Source: a bacterium
Lineage (GTDB): Bacteria; Bacillota; Bacilli; Lactobacillales; Streptococcaceae
NCBI GenBank assembly: GCA_905221455.1
Contig: CAJNDF010000007.1
Coordinates: forward strand, 80,207-144,206
Direction: 5' to 3'
Length of the DNA stretch: 64,000 bases
Shown here piece by piece: positions 18,548-27,809 of the stretch. Each line of letters opens with the position of its first letter. The stretch's first letter is position 1. Position numbers and translations under genes: made by a program. The notes under the pieces are model-generated. The model was not told where the DNA came from and made no database searches. It worked only from the letters and a program-made list of their open reading frames with translations.

Positions 18548-19099
18548 TTATTTTCGTGCAACTCCCAAGCTATCCAGCACTTCCGGATACAACTTATACT
18601 CTGCCTCATGAATGCGAGCTTCAAAACTTTCAATCGTATCATCAGCCAGCCGTGGCACACGGACTTGTTTGATGACCTTGCCTGTATCCACTCCGGAATC
18701 CACCCAGTGAATGGTCACGCCGCTCTCTGCAACACCAGCATTCCAAGCGTCCTCAATCCCATAAGCTCCTGGGAACTCTGGCAGGTAGGCAGGATGAATG
18801 TTGATGATTCGACCTTCATAGGCTGCCAATAAGGTTGGCCCAACGATTTTCATATAGCCGGCGAGGCAAACCAAGTCAATCTGGTGTTCTTCCAAGAGTT
18901 CGACAAGGGCTGCTTCGTAGTCTGCCTTGCTCTCAAACTCCTTGAGTTCAAAAGCATAGGACAGAACGCCGAGCTTGTCTGCACGTTCGAGCACATAGGC
19001 GTCACGATGGTCTGAAAAGACAAACTCTACTGGAAATTGTTCCGCTATCACCTGAAAATTTGAGCCATTACCAGAGGCAAAAACCGCTATTTTTTTCAT
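18548..19099 (-). CDS. purN: Phosphoribosylglycinamide formyltransferase
   Basis: The 183-residue folate-dependent enzyme formylates GAR. The N-terminal [12 protein letters not shown] phosphate loop and the catalytic pattern [10 protein letters not shown]...INIHPAYLP (Asn, His) with [12 protein letters not shown] (Asp) are complete. Its ATG overlaps the purM stop by 4 nt (ATGA at 19096-19099). Length is normal. Confidence 0.96.
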   Translation of the reverse strand: MKKIAVFASGNGSNFQVIAEQFPVEFVFSDHRDAYVLERADKLGVLSYAFELKEFESKADYEAALVELLEEHQIDLVCLAGYMKIVGPTLLAAYEGRIINIHPAYLPEFPGAYGIEDAWNAGVAESGVTIHWVDSGVDTGKVIKQVRVPRLADDTIESFEARIHEAEYKLYPEVLDSLGVARK

Positions 19100-20118
19100 T
19101 TGATGATGACACTTTCGTTTTCTTTCTTGACGATGCGACCAATTTCATAGACTGGTTCATCCAACAATTCCTTGACACGACTTACATTTTCAGGGCTAAC
19201 TGCAAACATAAGCCCCACACCCATATTGAAGATTTCAAACATTTCTTCGTGTTTGATCTGACCGTATTTTTCAAGGGCTTTGAAAATCGGTAAAACTGGA
19301 ACCTTGTCTTCCTCAATCTCAGCAGCTAGGTCAGTAGCAAACATACGAGGGACATTTTCGATAAAGCCACCACCTGTGATGTGGGCAATGCCGTTGACCA
19401 ACTCTTCCTTGATGAGTGGCAAAACAGCCTTGACATAGATACGAGTCGGCTCAAGAAGGACTTCTTTGAGTTTCTTGCCTTCCAATTCTGGCAAGACTTC
19501 TTCACCTGTGTAGTCGGCAAAAACACGACGCACGAGTGAATAACCATTTGAGTGGATACCACTTGAAGCAAGTCCGAGAAGAACATCGCCTTCTGCCACC
19601 TTTGAACCGTCAATGATTTGAGATTTTTCAGCTACACCGACTGCAAAACCAGCCAAGTCATAGTCATCTGCGCCGTACATACCAGGCATTTCAGCTGTTT
19701 CCCCACCAATGAGGGCAGCACCTGCCTGCACACAACCTTCTGCCACACCAGCAACGACTTGTTCTAGCTTAGCTGGTTCATTCTTGCCAGTTGCGACATA
19801 GTCAAGGAAATAGAGAGGCTCCGCACCTGCAGCGATAATATCATTGACACACATGGCCACACAGTCCTGACCAATGGTATCGTGCTTGTCGTACTTGATA
19901 GCCAGCATGAGTTTGGTTCCGACACCGTCAGTCCCCGAAATCAAGACGGGTTCTTTAACCCCAGTCTTGGAAAGGTCAAACATGCCACCAAAGCCTCCCA
20001 GAGCTCCTAGGACACCTGCACGCTCCGTACGAGCCACATGCTTTTTGATCCGTTCAACAACTTCATAACCCGCTTCAACATCCACACCAGATTGAGCGTA
20101 CGCATTTTTATTTGCCAT
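19096..20118 (-). CDS. purM: Phosphoribosylformylglycinamidine cyclo-ligase (AIR synthetase)
   Basis: The 340-residue ATP-dependent enzyme closes the imidazole ring of FGAM to give AIR. Recognised by [11 protein letters not shown] near the start, [13 protein letters not shown] and [14 protein letters not shown], and by [13 protein letters not shown] in the C-terminal half. It is fourth in the operon after a structured spacer that follows purF. ATG 20118 is preceded by an AAAGGAAAAAT-type site. Confidence 0.96.
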   Translation of the reverse strand: MANKNAYAQSGVDVEAGYEVVERIKKHVARTERAGVLGALGGFGGMFDLSKTGVKEPVLISGTDGVGTKLMLAIKYDKHDTIGQDCVAMCVNDIIAAGAEPLYFLDYVATGKNEPAKLEQVVAGVAEGCVQAGAALIGGETAEMPGMYGADDYDLAGFAVGVAEKSQIIDGSKVAEGDVLLGLASSGIHSNGYSLVRRVFADYTGEEVLPELEGKKLKEVLLEPTRIYVKAVLPLIKEELVNGIAHITGGGFIENVPRMFATDLAAEIEEDKVPVLPIFKALEKYGQIKHEEMFEIFNMGVGLMFAVSPENVSRVKELLDEPVYEIGRIVKKENESVIIK

Positions 20119-20157
20119 TTTATTTTTCCTTTTCTTTTTTTGGGAAAGACTGCGACG

Positions 20158-20192
20158 TATTTTTAGATAAACAATTATTTTATCTAAAAATA
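20158..20192. other. 14-bp hairpin in purF-purM spacer
   Basis: TATTTTTAGATAAA pairs perfectly with TTTATCTAAAAATA, leaving a 7-nt loop. It lies 40 bp before the purM start. It is AT-only except two bases, and no T-run follows on the minus strand. Confidence 0.55.
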
Positions 20193-20230
20193 CTAGTCAG
20201 GTCTCTAGCTTTGGTCCCATAGGAGAAAGC

Positions 20231-20271
20231 GTCTACTGACAAATGCTTTAGCTTTTAGTCAGTAGTGAGAC
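20231..20271. other. Second hairpin in purF-purM spacer
   Basis: CTACTGAC pairs with GTCAGTAG, and the flanking GTCT/AGAC extends the fold. Together with the hairpin at 20158 it fills most of the 214-bp spacer, which is long for this operon. I see no gene there. Confidence 0.45.
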
Positions 20272-20332
20272 GTGGGGCATAAGCATTTTTTGTCATTTAT
20301 TTATTCCTTTTCTTTAATGGAGAATCTGACGC

Positions 20333-21775
20333 CTACTTGTAAAAACTAGTCTTTTCTTCCAAACTTCGACGGTAGTCTTCCTCATAGTCGTAGAGAGGTG
20401 TTGGGTAGTCACCGTCAAAGTAAGCGACACAGAGACCACCATTTGGCGCATCTGTTTCAATCCCAATTGAATCAATCAACCCCTCAACAGAAAGATAAGT
20501 CAGACTGTCCGCTCCAATGATTTGGCGAGTTTCTTCGACCGTATGATTAGCCGCAATCAGTTCCTGACGGGTCTGGATATCAATCCCGTAGAAGCACGGA
20601 TAAGCTAGCGCTGGACTGCCAATAGCAACGTGAACCTCAGTTGCACCCGCTTCTTTCAAGAGCTGAACGATACGACGAGAGGTTGTTCCACGTACAATAG
20701 AGTCATCAATCATAACCACACGCTTGCCTTTGACAACACCAGAAACCGCAGACAGTTTCATCCGCACCCCTTGCTCCCGCAATTCTTGAGTCGGTTGAAT
20801 AAAGGTACGTTGGGTGTATTGGTTCTTGATGAGGCCCATTTCATTTGGTAGCCCGGACTCTTCCGCAAAGCCCATAGCCGCGCTGAGCGAAGAATTTGGC
20901 ACACCGACCACGATATCTGCCTCATACTTAAATTCACGCGCCAATTGGGCACCCATACGTTTACGTGCCGTATGGACATTGACACCATGAATGTTAGAAT
21001 CAGGGCGAGCAAAATAGATATACTCCATAGAACAGATTGCTAACTGAGTATCATCTGTATAGCTATCATACTGGATTCCCTTGTCATCAATGATCACAAT
21101 CTCACCTGGCTTCAAATCTCGAATCCACTCGGCCCCGATAACCTCAAAAGCACAAGTTTCAGATGAAACCACCACTGCTCCGTTGGCCATTTTCCCGATA
21201 GAAAGCGGACGGAAGCCATTAGGGTCAAGAGCCGCAATCAACTTGTCCTCAAACAACAAGATATAAGCAAAGCCACCTTTGACAAGACTGAGTGCTTCCT
21301 TTATTTTGCCCATCAGGCTAGGATTGTGACTGCGACGAATGAGGTGAGCCAAGATTTCCGAGTCCGAAGTCGCGCTGAAAATCGCTCCTCTTTCTTCCAA
21401 CTCCTTCTTGAGAGAGGCCGCATTGGTCAAGTTTCCATTATGAGCCAAGCCAAACTGCATATCGTGAAAACGGAAGAGGAAGGGCTGGATGTTATCTACA
21501 GAAGCTTCGCCAGCAGTCGCATAACGCACGTGACCAATCGCACCAGTTCCAGTTAATTTATCCAAATTAGCAGGATTTCTGAACACTTCTGATAAAAGGC
21601 CCATGTCACGATGGCGCTTCAGTTGTCCTTGATCATTAGAGAGGATTCCTGCCCCCTCCTGACCACGGTGCTGAAGACTGTGGAGACCAAAATAAGTCAA
21701 TTTAGCAGCATCTGGATGCCCCCAGATACCGAAAACACCACATTCTTCATTAAGAGATTTTACTTCGTATGTCAT
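20333..21775 (-). CDS. purF: Amidophosphoribosyltransferase
   Basis: The 480-residue enzyme makes phosphoribosylamine from PRPP and glutamine, the committed step. A short propeptide (11 residues) precedes the nucleophile Cys12 in CGVFGIWGHPD. The Ntn-hydrolase domain has the HRGQEGAGI segment, and the PRPP loop is RVVMIDDSIVRGTTSR near residue 350. It lies 12 bp after purL. All motifs are intact. Confidence 0.97.
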   Translation of the reverse strand: MTYEVKSLNEECGVFGIWGHPDAAKLTYFGLHSLQHRGQEGAGILSNDQGQLKRHRDMGLLSEVFRNPANLDKLTGTGAIGHVRYATAGEASVDNIQPFLFRFHDMQFGLAHNGNLTNAASLKKELEERGAIFSATSDSEILAHLIRRSHNPSLMGKIKEALSLVKGGFAYILLFEDKLIAALDPNGFRPLSIGKMANGAVVVSSETCAFEVIGAEWIRDLKPGEIVIIDDKGIQYDSYTDDTQLAICSMEYIYFARPDSNIHGVNVHTARKRMGAQLAREFKYEADIVVGVPNSSLSAAMGFAEESGLPNEMGLIKNQYTQRTFIQPTQELREQGVRMKLSAVSGVVKGKRVVMIDDSIVRGTTSRRIVQLLKEAGATEVHVAIGSPALAYPCFYGIDIQTRQELIAANHTVEETRQIIGADSLTYLSVEGLIDSIGIETDAPNGGLCVAYFDGDYPTPLYDYEEDYRRSLEEKTSFYK

Positions 21776-21787
21776 TTTTTATACCTT

Positions 21788-24700
21788 TTATTTCCCTGTG
21801 AAATAACGCACCGCTGACGCGAATAGGTGCTGGTCTTTATTGCCTGGGATATTTTGGAAAAGACCGTCCTCATAGCGTTCTGAGTGGCCCATCTTACCGA
21901 TGATTTGACCATTCTTGCTGGTAATTCCTTCGATGGCATGGACAGAACCATTCGGATTGTACTTAGAATCCATACTTGGTTTTCCATCAAAGTCAACATA
22001 TTGGCTGAAGATTTGACCATTGTCACGGAGCTCTGCAAATTCTTCAGCTGTCACGACAAACTTCCCTTCACCGTGCGAAACAGGAATGGCATGAATCTCA
22101 CCAACTTCCACTCCAGCCAACCATGGTGAGTTAGTATTGGCAATGCGAGTTTCCACCATCTTGGCCACGTGTTGGTTGGCATCATTGTAGAAGAGGGTTG
22201 GACTAGTACTGCTGGCATCTTCGAAGTTCCCGTATGGAAGAAGACCTGATTTGACCAAGGCCTGGAATCCATTACAGATACCAATAATCAAGCCACCACG
22301 AGCGATAAAGCTATCAATAGCAGCACGCACTTTTTCATTGAGCAGGATGTTGACGATAAACTTAGCTGAACCATCTGGTTCATCCGCAGCCGAGAATCCA
22401 CCTGCAAAGAAGAGAATGTTAGCCTTACCGATGTTGTCAACCATAGTTTCAACTGACTTGACAATAGCCTCTTCATTCAAGGTCACAAATGGCACTAAGT
22501 TGACCTCTGCACCTTCTTTTTCGAAAGCCTTAGCTGAGTCATATTCCGAGTTAGTTCCTGGGAAGACTGGGATATAAACCACAGGTTTTTCAACCTTTTC
22601 TTTGGCTTTTATCACAACATCTGATGCCACAGCTGGTACTTCAGCAAGTTCTTTGGCTTGGGTAAATTCTGTTGGGTAAACTTCTTCCAATTTGCCTTGG
22701 AAGGCACTGTCAAGTTTCTGTCCATCTAGCTTCACGCCGTTGACAAGGAGTGTAAAGTCTGCACTTGTTTGTCCAATCTTCTCCACTCCAGCAATTTCTT
22801 CAGGAGAGGTAAAGACAAATCCGCCTAATTGAGCTGTCAAAGCCGTCTCAAGTTCAGGTAAGATTACCTCAGCACCGATATGATTTCCAAAGGTAGCAAG
22901 AGCCAAACTTTCAAGCACACCGCCGTATTTAACAGCTGAAGCTGCTGTTACTTTGTGAGCCTTTTGAAGGGCTTCAAACTGAGCAAAATTAGACTTAATC
23001 AAGTCAAAATCAATTTCTGCAGAGAGGGCTTGACCTGGGATGTAGTAGATATTTTCACCAGCAGTTTTGAACTCTGGAGAGAGGACCTTACGGCTATCTG
23101 CCGTCGTCACCCCAAAGGCTACCAAGGTTGGTGGCACTGTCAATTCTTCAAAAGTACCAGACATAGAGTCCTTACCACCGATAGATGGCAAACCAAGTTG
23201 GATTTGTGCTTCGATTGAACCTAGAAGAGCTGCTACTGGCTGACCAAAACGTTCTGCTTGTTTATCCATGCGCTCGAAGTATTCTTGATAAGAGAAACGA
23301 GCCTTAGACCAGTTTGCACCCGCAGCCACCAAACGAGCGGTCGCTTCGATGACCGCATAAGCAGCACCGTGGTATGGAGACCATTCTGCTAGATAAGGGT
23401 TAAAACCTTGAGCCATAACAGACGCAGTATGAGTTACACCATGCTGAACTGGCAATTTCTGCACAGAAGCCTCAGTTGGTGTGAGTTGGTAACGACCGCC
23501 AAGCGGATGATTGACTGTTGAACGACCGACCGAACAGTCAAAGATGGTTTGCAAGCCTTTTTGACTCGCATGGTTCAAATCAGACAGAACCGCAAGAGTA
23601 TCAGCTTCAAGTGCTTCAGTGCTTGTTATGCGTTCTTCTGGGAGTTTGACATCCTTGTCCACAACCTTAGCATCGACGACCACGCGCACACCGTTTGTAT
23701 CAAGGAAACGACGCTCTAAGTCGACAATAATTTCACCATTCCAGTGCATAACCAGATTTGGTTTTTCAGTGACTGTCGCAACCACAACAGCGTCAATATT
23801 CTCTTTGTTACATTCTTCAACAAAGGCATCTACGTCTTCAAGACGCACCACAACCGCCATCCGTTCTTGTGATTCAGAGATGGCAATTTCGGTACCATTC
23901 AAGCCCTGGTATTTAAGAGGCACCTTGTTAAGATCAATTTCAAGACCGTCTGCTAATTCACCGATAGCCACACAGACACCGCCTGCCCCAAAGTCATTAG
24001 ATTTCTTGATAAGACGAGTGACATTGCCATTACGGAAAAGGCGTTGAATCTTGCGTTCTTCGATGGCATTCCCTTTTTGAACCTCAGCTCCAGCAGTTTC
24101 CACAGACTCAACCGTTTGAACCTTAGAAGAGCCCGTCGCACCACCGACACCATCACGTCCTGTCTTACCTCCAAGGAGAATAATCACATCACCCGCTTCC
24201 GGTTTTTCACGGACAACATTGCCCTTAGGAGCCGCACCAACAACAGCACCAAGTTCCATACGTTTAGCTACAAAGCCTGGGTGGAAGTACTCACGAACGT
24301 AGGTTGTTGCAAGCCCAATCTGGTTACCATATGAAGAATAACCATGAGCCGCTGTTTTAGAAATAACTTGTTGTGGTAATTTCCCAGCGCGAGTTTCCGA
24401 AATCGGCGCTGTAATATCACCAGCACCTGAGATGCGCATGGCTTGGTAGACATATGAGCGACCTGACAATGGGTCACGAATGGCTCCACCGATACAAGTA
24501 GCCGCTCCACCAAATGGCTCAATCTCAGTAGGGTGATTGTGGGTTTCATTTTTGAACATGAGGAGCCATGGCTCTTTCACACCATCAATGTCCACTTCGA
24601 TTTCGACTGAGCAAGCATTGATTTCGTCTGATACTTCCATATCATCCAAACGCCCATTAGCACGCTCATAACGACCGAAAATAGTCGCCATATCCATCAA

Positions 24701-25513
24701 GGTTTGCGGTTTTTCAGAACGCCCCAACTCCTCACGCATGGCAATATACTTGTCATAGGTCGCCTGTAATTGTTTTTGGAATTTCGATGCGGAGAAATCA
24801 ATCTGCTTCAACTCAGTCTCAAACGTCGTGTGACGGCAGTGGTCAGACCAGTAAGTATCCAAAACCTTGAGTTCCGTCTCAGTTGGCACGCGCCCGATTG
24901 ACTTGAAATAGTCTTGGATAAAGAGCAAATCATCCACTTCCATAGCCATCTCTTGCTCGGTCTTGTAGCGAGCAAAGTCTTCTGCCCTATAGCTTTCAAA
25001 GAAAGTCAATTTTGGAATGGTCTTGTCTGACTCAGAAAATTCCTGCTTGGCAATCCCTGTCGTGATGTCCTTGAAACGAGAATCAACTGAGTTGAGCAGA
25101 TAGTTCTTGACCGCTTCCAACTCAGTCGCATCAATGTCTTTATTCACCAAGTAAAGTTGGGCTGTATTGACTGTCACATCACTCGAACTTCCCAACAAAA
25201 GCAAGGCTTCTTGCGAAGAAGCTGCACGCTGGTCAAATTGACCTGGCAAGCTTTCAATGGCAAAGAAAGCATAGTTGGCAAGATCCGCCTGCACAGCCGC
25301 TTCGTCCAAAACATGGTCTGTCACCTGCTCAGAGAAGATGTGTTTCTCTGCAGGCGCAAACAATTCCTCAGCCAAGTTAAAGACATCATACACTTGCACA
25401 ATACGAATACTTTTCAAGCTTGAAAGTCCCAAGTTATGCTGGAGTTCTCTAACCAAACTCTCTGACTTGACCTGAAAATCAGCCTTTTTCTCAACAAAAA
25501 TACGTTTATCCAT
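21788..25513 (-). CDS. purL: Phosphoribosylformylglycinamidine synthase (single-chain PurL)
   Basis: This 1241-residue protein converts FGAR to FGAM with ATP and glutamine. It is the large single-chain form, with an N-terminal PurS-like part, tandem FGAMS domains (TYWSDHCRHTTF, KNETHNHPTEIEP, SSYGNQIGL, GGKDSMSGTFEEL) and a C-terminal glutamine amidotransferase domain with the catalytic Cys in GIICNGFQALV-type context (LIIGICNGFQALV). Many Gram-positives use the split PurSQL form; the mitis group has the fused one. The start is ATG 25513 (MDKRIFVEKK). Confidence 0.97.
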   Translation of the reverse strand: MDKRIFVEKKADFQVKSESLVRELQHNLGLSSLKSIRIVQVYDVFNLAEELFAPAEKHIFSEQVTDHVLDEAAVQADLANYAFFAIESLPGQFDQRAASSQEALLLLGSSSDVTVNTAQLYLVNKDIDATELEAVKNYLLNSVDSRFKDITTGIAKQEFSESDKTIPKLTFFESYRAEDFARYKTEQEMAMEVDDLLFIQDYFKSIGRVPTETELKVLDTYWSDHCRHTTFETELKQIDFSASKFQKQLQATYDKYIAMREELGRSEKPQTLMDMATIFGRYERANGRLDDMEVSDEINACSVEIEVDIDGVKEPWLLMFKNETHNHPTEIEPFGGAATCIGGAIRDPLSGRSYVYQAMRISGAGDITAPISETRAGKLPQQVISKTAAHGYSSYGNQIGLATTYVREYFHPGFVAKRMELGAVVGAAPKGNVVREKPEAGDVIILLGGKTGRDGVGGATGSSKVQTVESVETAGAEVQKGNAIEERKIQRLFRNGNVTRLIKKSNDFGAGGVCVAIGELADGLEIDLNKVPLKYQGLNGTEIAISESQERMAVVVRLEDVDAFVEECNKENIDAVVVATVTEKPNLVMHWNGEIIVDLERRFLDTNGVRVVVDAKVVDKDVKLPEERITSTEALEADTLAVLSDLNHASQKGLQTIFDCSVGRSTVNHPLGGRYQLTPTEASVQKLPVQHGVTHTASVMAQGFNPYLAEWSPYHGAAYAVIEATARLVAAGANWSKARFSYQEYFERMDKQAERFGQPVAALLGSIEAQIQLGLPSIGGKDSMSGTFEELTVPPTLVAFGVTTADSRKVLSPEFKTAGENIYYIPGQALSAEIDFDLIKSNFAQFEALQKAHKVTAASAVKYGGVLESLALATFGNHIGAEVILPELETALTAQLGGFVFTSPEEIAGVEKIGQTSADFTLLVNGVKLDGQKLDSAFQGKLEEVYPTEFTQAKELAEVPAVASDVVIKAKEKVEKPVVYIPVFPGTNSEYDSAKAFEKEGAEVNLVPFVTLNEEAIVKSVETMVDNIGKANILFFAGGFSAADEPDGSAKFIVNILLNEKVRAAIDSFIARGGLIIGICNGFQALVKSGLLPYGNFEDASSTSPTLFYNDANQHVAKMVETRIANTNSPWLAGVEVGEIHAIPVSHGEGKFVVTAEEFAELRDNGQIFSQYVDFDGKPSMDSKYNPNGSVHAIEGITSKNGQIIGKMGHSERYEDGLFQNIPGNKDQHLFASAVRYFTGK

Positions 25514-25569
25514 CAATTCTTATTCCTTTATTTTAACCCTTGCAATGTCCCCAAACGACCTCTAGGTTG

Positions 25570-26277
25570 TTATTTCAACCCCTGCAACTTTTCCCAAACA
25601 ATCTCGTAAACATCAGTCAATTCACCTAAGCCACGACGGAAAACATCCTTGTCCATGTGGTTGCCATCCGCATCCCACAAACGGCAGTTATCTGGTGAAA
25701 ATTCGTCTGCCAAGATAATCTTGCCATCCTTGTCAAAACCGAACTCTAGCTTAAAGTCAATCAATTTAAGACCAATCTCAGCAAACCAGACTTTCAAGAG
25801 TTCATTGATACGACGAGTTTCTTCCTTCAAGTAGGCAATCTGCTGGTCATCCGCAATCTGTAGGAATTTCACATGCTCATCATTGATGAATGGATCATCC
25901 AAATCATCATTTTTATAGTAAAATTCGACAATCGGAGTCTCCAAGGCGATTCCCTCATCAACGCCAAAACGTTTTGAAAAGGAACCAGCAGTGTAGTTGC
26001 GAAGCACGACTTCCAAAGGAATGATTTCCACCTTTTTATTGAGTTGTTCCGTGTCTGAAAGTTTCTCCACAAAGTGAGTCGCCACACCAGCCGCATTTAA
26101 TTTCTCAAAAATAAAAGATGAAATCTGATTATTCAATACTCCCTTGCCCGCAATCTGCTCCTTCTTGACACCATTGAAAGCAGTCGCCTGGTCCTTGTAA
26201 GTTGAAATAATAAGATTTTCATCCTCAGTTGTATAGATATCTTTAGCTTTTCCCGAATAGATCAATTGTTTTGACAT
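25570..26277 (-). CDS. purC: SAICAR synthase
   Basis: The 235-residue enzyme joins CAIR and aspartate. Family motifs: [13 protein letters not shown] at the start, NYTAGSF, and [13 protein letters not shown] near the end. It is the first gene of the purine operon. The reading frame is open further upstream, but the start is at ATG 26277 ([10 protein letters not shown]), 33 bp after a very good promoter and matching the family length. Confidence 0.96.
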   Translation of the reverse strand: MSKQLIYSGKAKDIYTTEDENLIISTYKDQATAFNGVKKEQIAGKGVLNNQISSFIFEKLNAAGVATHFVEKLSDTEQLNKKVEIIPLEVVLRNYTAGSFSKRFGVDEGIALETPIVEFYYKNDDLDDPFINDEHVKFLQIADDQQIAYLKEETRRINELLKVWFAEIGLKLIDFKLEFGFDKDGKIILADEFSPDNCRLWDADGNHMDKDVFRRGLGELTDVYEIVWEKLQGLK

Positions 26278-26309
26278 TTTAAAGTTCGCCTTTCGTATTA
26301 CTTGAGCAC

Positions 26310-26338
26310 ATTCTACCACAAAAATCCTAAAATTACAA
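26310..26338 (-). promoter_or_regulatory. Sigma-A promoter of the purine operon
   Basis: On the minus strand TTGTAA, a 17-bp spacer and TAGAAT with an upstream TG (extended -10) lie just before purC. A GGCGAACTTT sequence between the promoter and the start resembles half of a PurR box (CCGAAC) with one mismatch; that part is weak. Confidence 0.7.
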
Positions 26339-26382
26339 GAATTTAAACGAATAAATAGTGCAGTCAGCTCAAAAATCATAAA

Positions 26383-26417
26383 GAAAAAAACTGCAAGAAG
26401 TATCTTTCTCACAGCTT
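26383..26417 (-). terminator. Terminator of comAB
   Basis: CTGTGAGAAAG and the CTTCTTGCAG strand (with G-U pairs) form a stem, and seven T residues follow on the minus strand. It ends the comA-comB unit before the purC promoter. Confidence 0.7.
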
Positions 26418-26447
26418 TAAAATCATTTAACTCTAAAAACACGAACA

Positions 26448-27797
26448 TTACTCTTTGTTCAAAAATTGATCCAAATAATAACGTAGATAACTTTTCTTGC
26501 TTGTAATCATCTGCAGGCGACCTTCCACCCCGTACCGAAGTTTTTCAGCCTGCTCAGCAGTCAGATCGGTCTCCGCCTCGATTTTAAAGAAATTCCCTTT
26601 CTCAGTCTTAGTAGCTGTCGCATCAATACTTGTAATAGTAGAATCTAGGAAAATTTGATTCTTGGCATCATGAGTCGTCGTATAGCGAACAGAATCACCG
26701 ACCTTGATCCTTGCTACATCCTTTGAACTTAGATAAGCTGTAAGTTTGGCTTTCCCTTCTTTTTCCAAGGACGGATAGAGTTGGGCTAGTAGGGCACCTT
26801 CTGCTACCATGGTAGAATCACTGGTCTCAGTATTAAGATGAAGCACCCCATCCTCACTTGCCATAATTTTCCCCTTGTCTAAAAGATTTCCCTGTACCTT
26901 CTTACCTGATTCTGCCTCTAAGATCTTTTGGTCTAAAAGAGTCAATTCCTGACCAACCTTAGCCAAGTGTTGTGATTTAAGGGATTCCAATTGACTGCTT
27001 AAGCCAGACGCATAGGCTTGCTGGGTACCTGAACCTGCATACTGAACACGGTAAGTAGCAAGACTAGATTCTAACTGAGAAAGCTGCGCTTCAACCTGCG
27101 CCACTGCCTGAGCCTTAGCTTGCGGATTTTCCTCGCCCTGAGACTTATAGGACTGGTAGAGAGAGTAGGCTAGATTCTGACTGGCCAAAGAAGCACCTGT
27201 TTCAATAGCTGACTTAGCTGTCTGGTAATCGCGAATTTTAGCCTCTGTTTGGCTGATGAGGTTCCCGATTTCAGCTTGGGTTTGACTAGCTGCTGCATTC
27301 TGGGACGCGATAGTCTCGTTTTGTTGCGATGTACTAGCCCTAAGACTGCCTGCTTGACTGATGTAGTCGCGAAAGGTGGCTTGGTAGCCAAACTTATCCT
27401 CCTCTGGAAAGTAATCCGTCCCTTCTTGCAGGCTCTTTTGCAAATACTCCAATTGCTTTTTTTGATCCTTGAGCATGTCCAGCTGACTGGCATAAGACTC
27501 CGCTTGAACACCTTCTGCCCCTTCCTGATATTGAAGCAGAAGTTCCCCCTTCTTAACCAGCTTATTTTCTTCCAAATGATTGACAAGAATGCGATTGTTG
27601 CTAGTTGACTGGATATTTGCAAGGATACGACTAGGCTCAACAGTAGCTCTAGTTGACAAACTCATCTCCTTCTCTGCCAAAGTTGCAAAGCCAAGCAAAA
27701 ACACAAGCAGAAGGGACATGGGTACAATCACCCGACTGGAAAAATTATGGTAACGACGATTATAAAACTCCGCACTTTCTAAAAATTCTGGTTTCAT
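26448..27797 (-). CDS. comB: Competence pheromone export accessory protein ComB
   Basis: The 449-residue membrane fusion protein works with ComA to process and export competence-stimulating peptide; the pair also handles other double-glycine peptides in pneumococci. One N-terminal membrane segment (about 22-42, [18 protein letters not shown]) is followed by a long coiled-coil region with many Gln/Ser/Ala residues (about 85-300) and a beta-barrel end typical of HlyD-like proteins. It follows comA by 12 bp. Confidence 0.95.
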   Translation of the reverse strand: MKPEFLESAEFYNRRYHNFSSRVIVPMSLLLVFLLGFATLAEKEMSLSTRATVEPSRILANIQSTSNNRILVNHLEENKLVKKGELLLQYQEGAEGVQAESYASQLDMLKDQKKQLEYLQKSLQEGTDYFPEEDKFGYQATFRDYISQAGSLRASTSQQNETIASQNAAASQTQAEIGNLISQTEAKIRDYQTAKSAIETGASLASQNLAYSLYQSYKSQGEENPQAKAQAVAQVEAQLSQLESSLATYRVQYAGSGTQQAYASGLSSQLESLKSQHLAKVGQELTLLDQKILEAESGKKVQGNLLDKGKIMASEDGVLHLNTETSDSTMVAEGALLAQLYPSLEKEGKAKLTAYLSSKDVARIKVGDSVRYTTTHDAKNQIFLDSTITSIDATATKTEKGNFFKIEAETDLTAEQAEKLRYGVEGRLQMITSKKSYLRYYLDQFLNKE

Positions 27798-27809
27798 CCT
27801 CTCCTCTTT

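Noticed and set aside
26341..26356. AAACGAATAAATA on the plus strand as a CIN-box
   Set aside because: It reads AACGAATA, lacks the first T, and no plus-strand gene follows.
26278..26448. N-terminal extension of purC by 57 codons
   Set aside because: It spans the comAB terminator and the purC promoter; the family start is at 26277.
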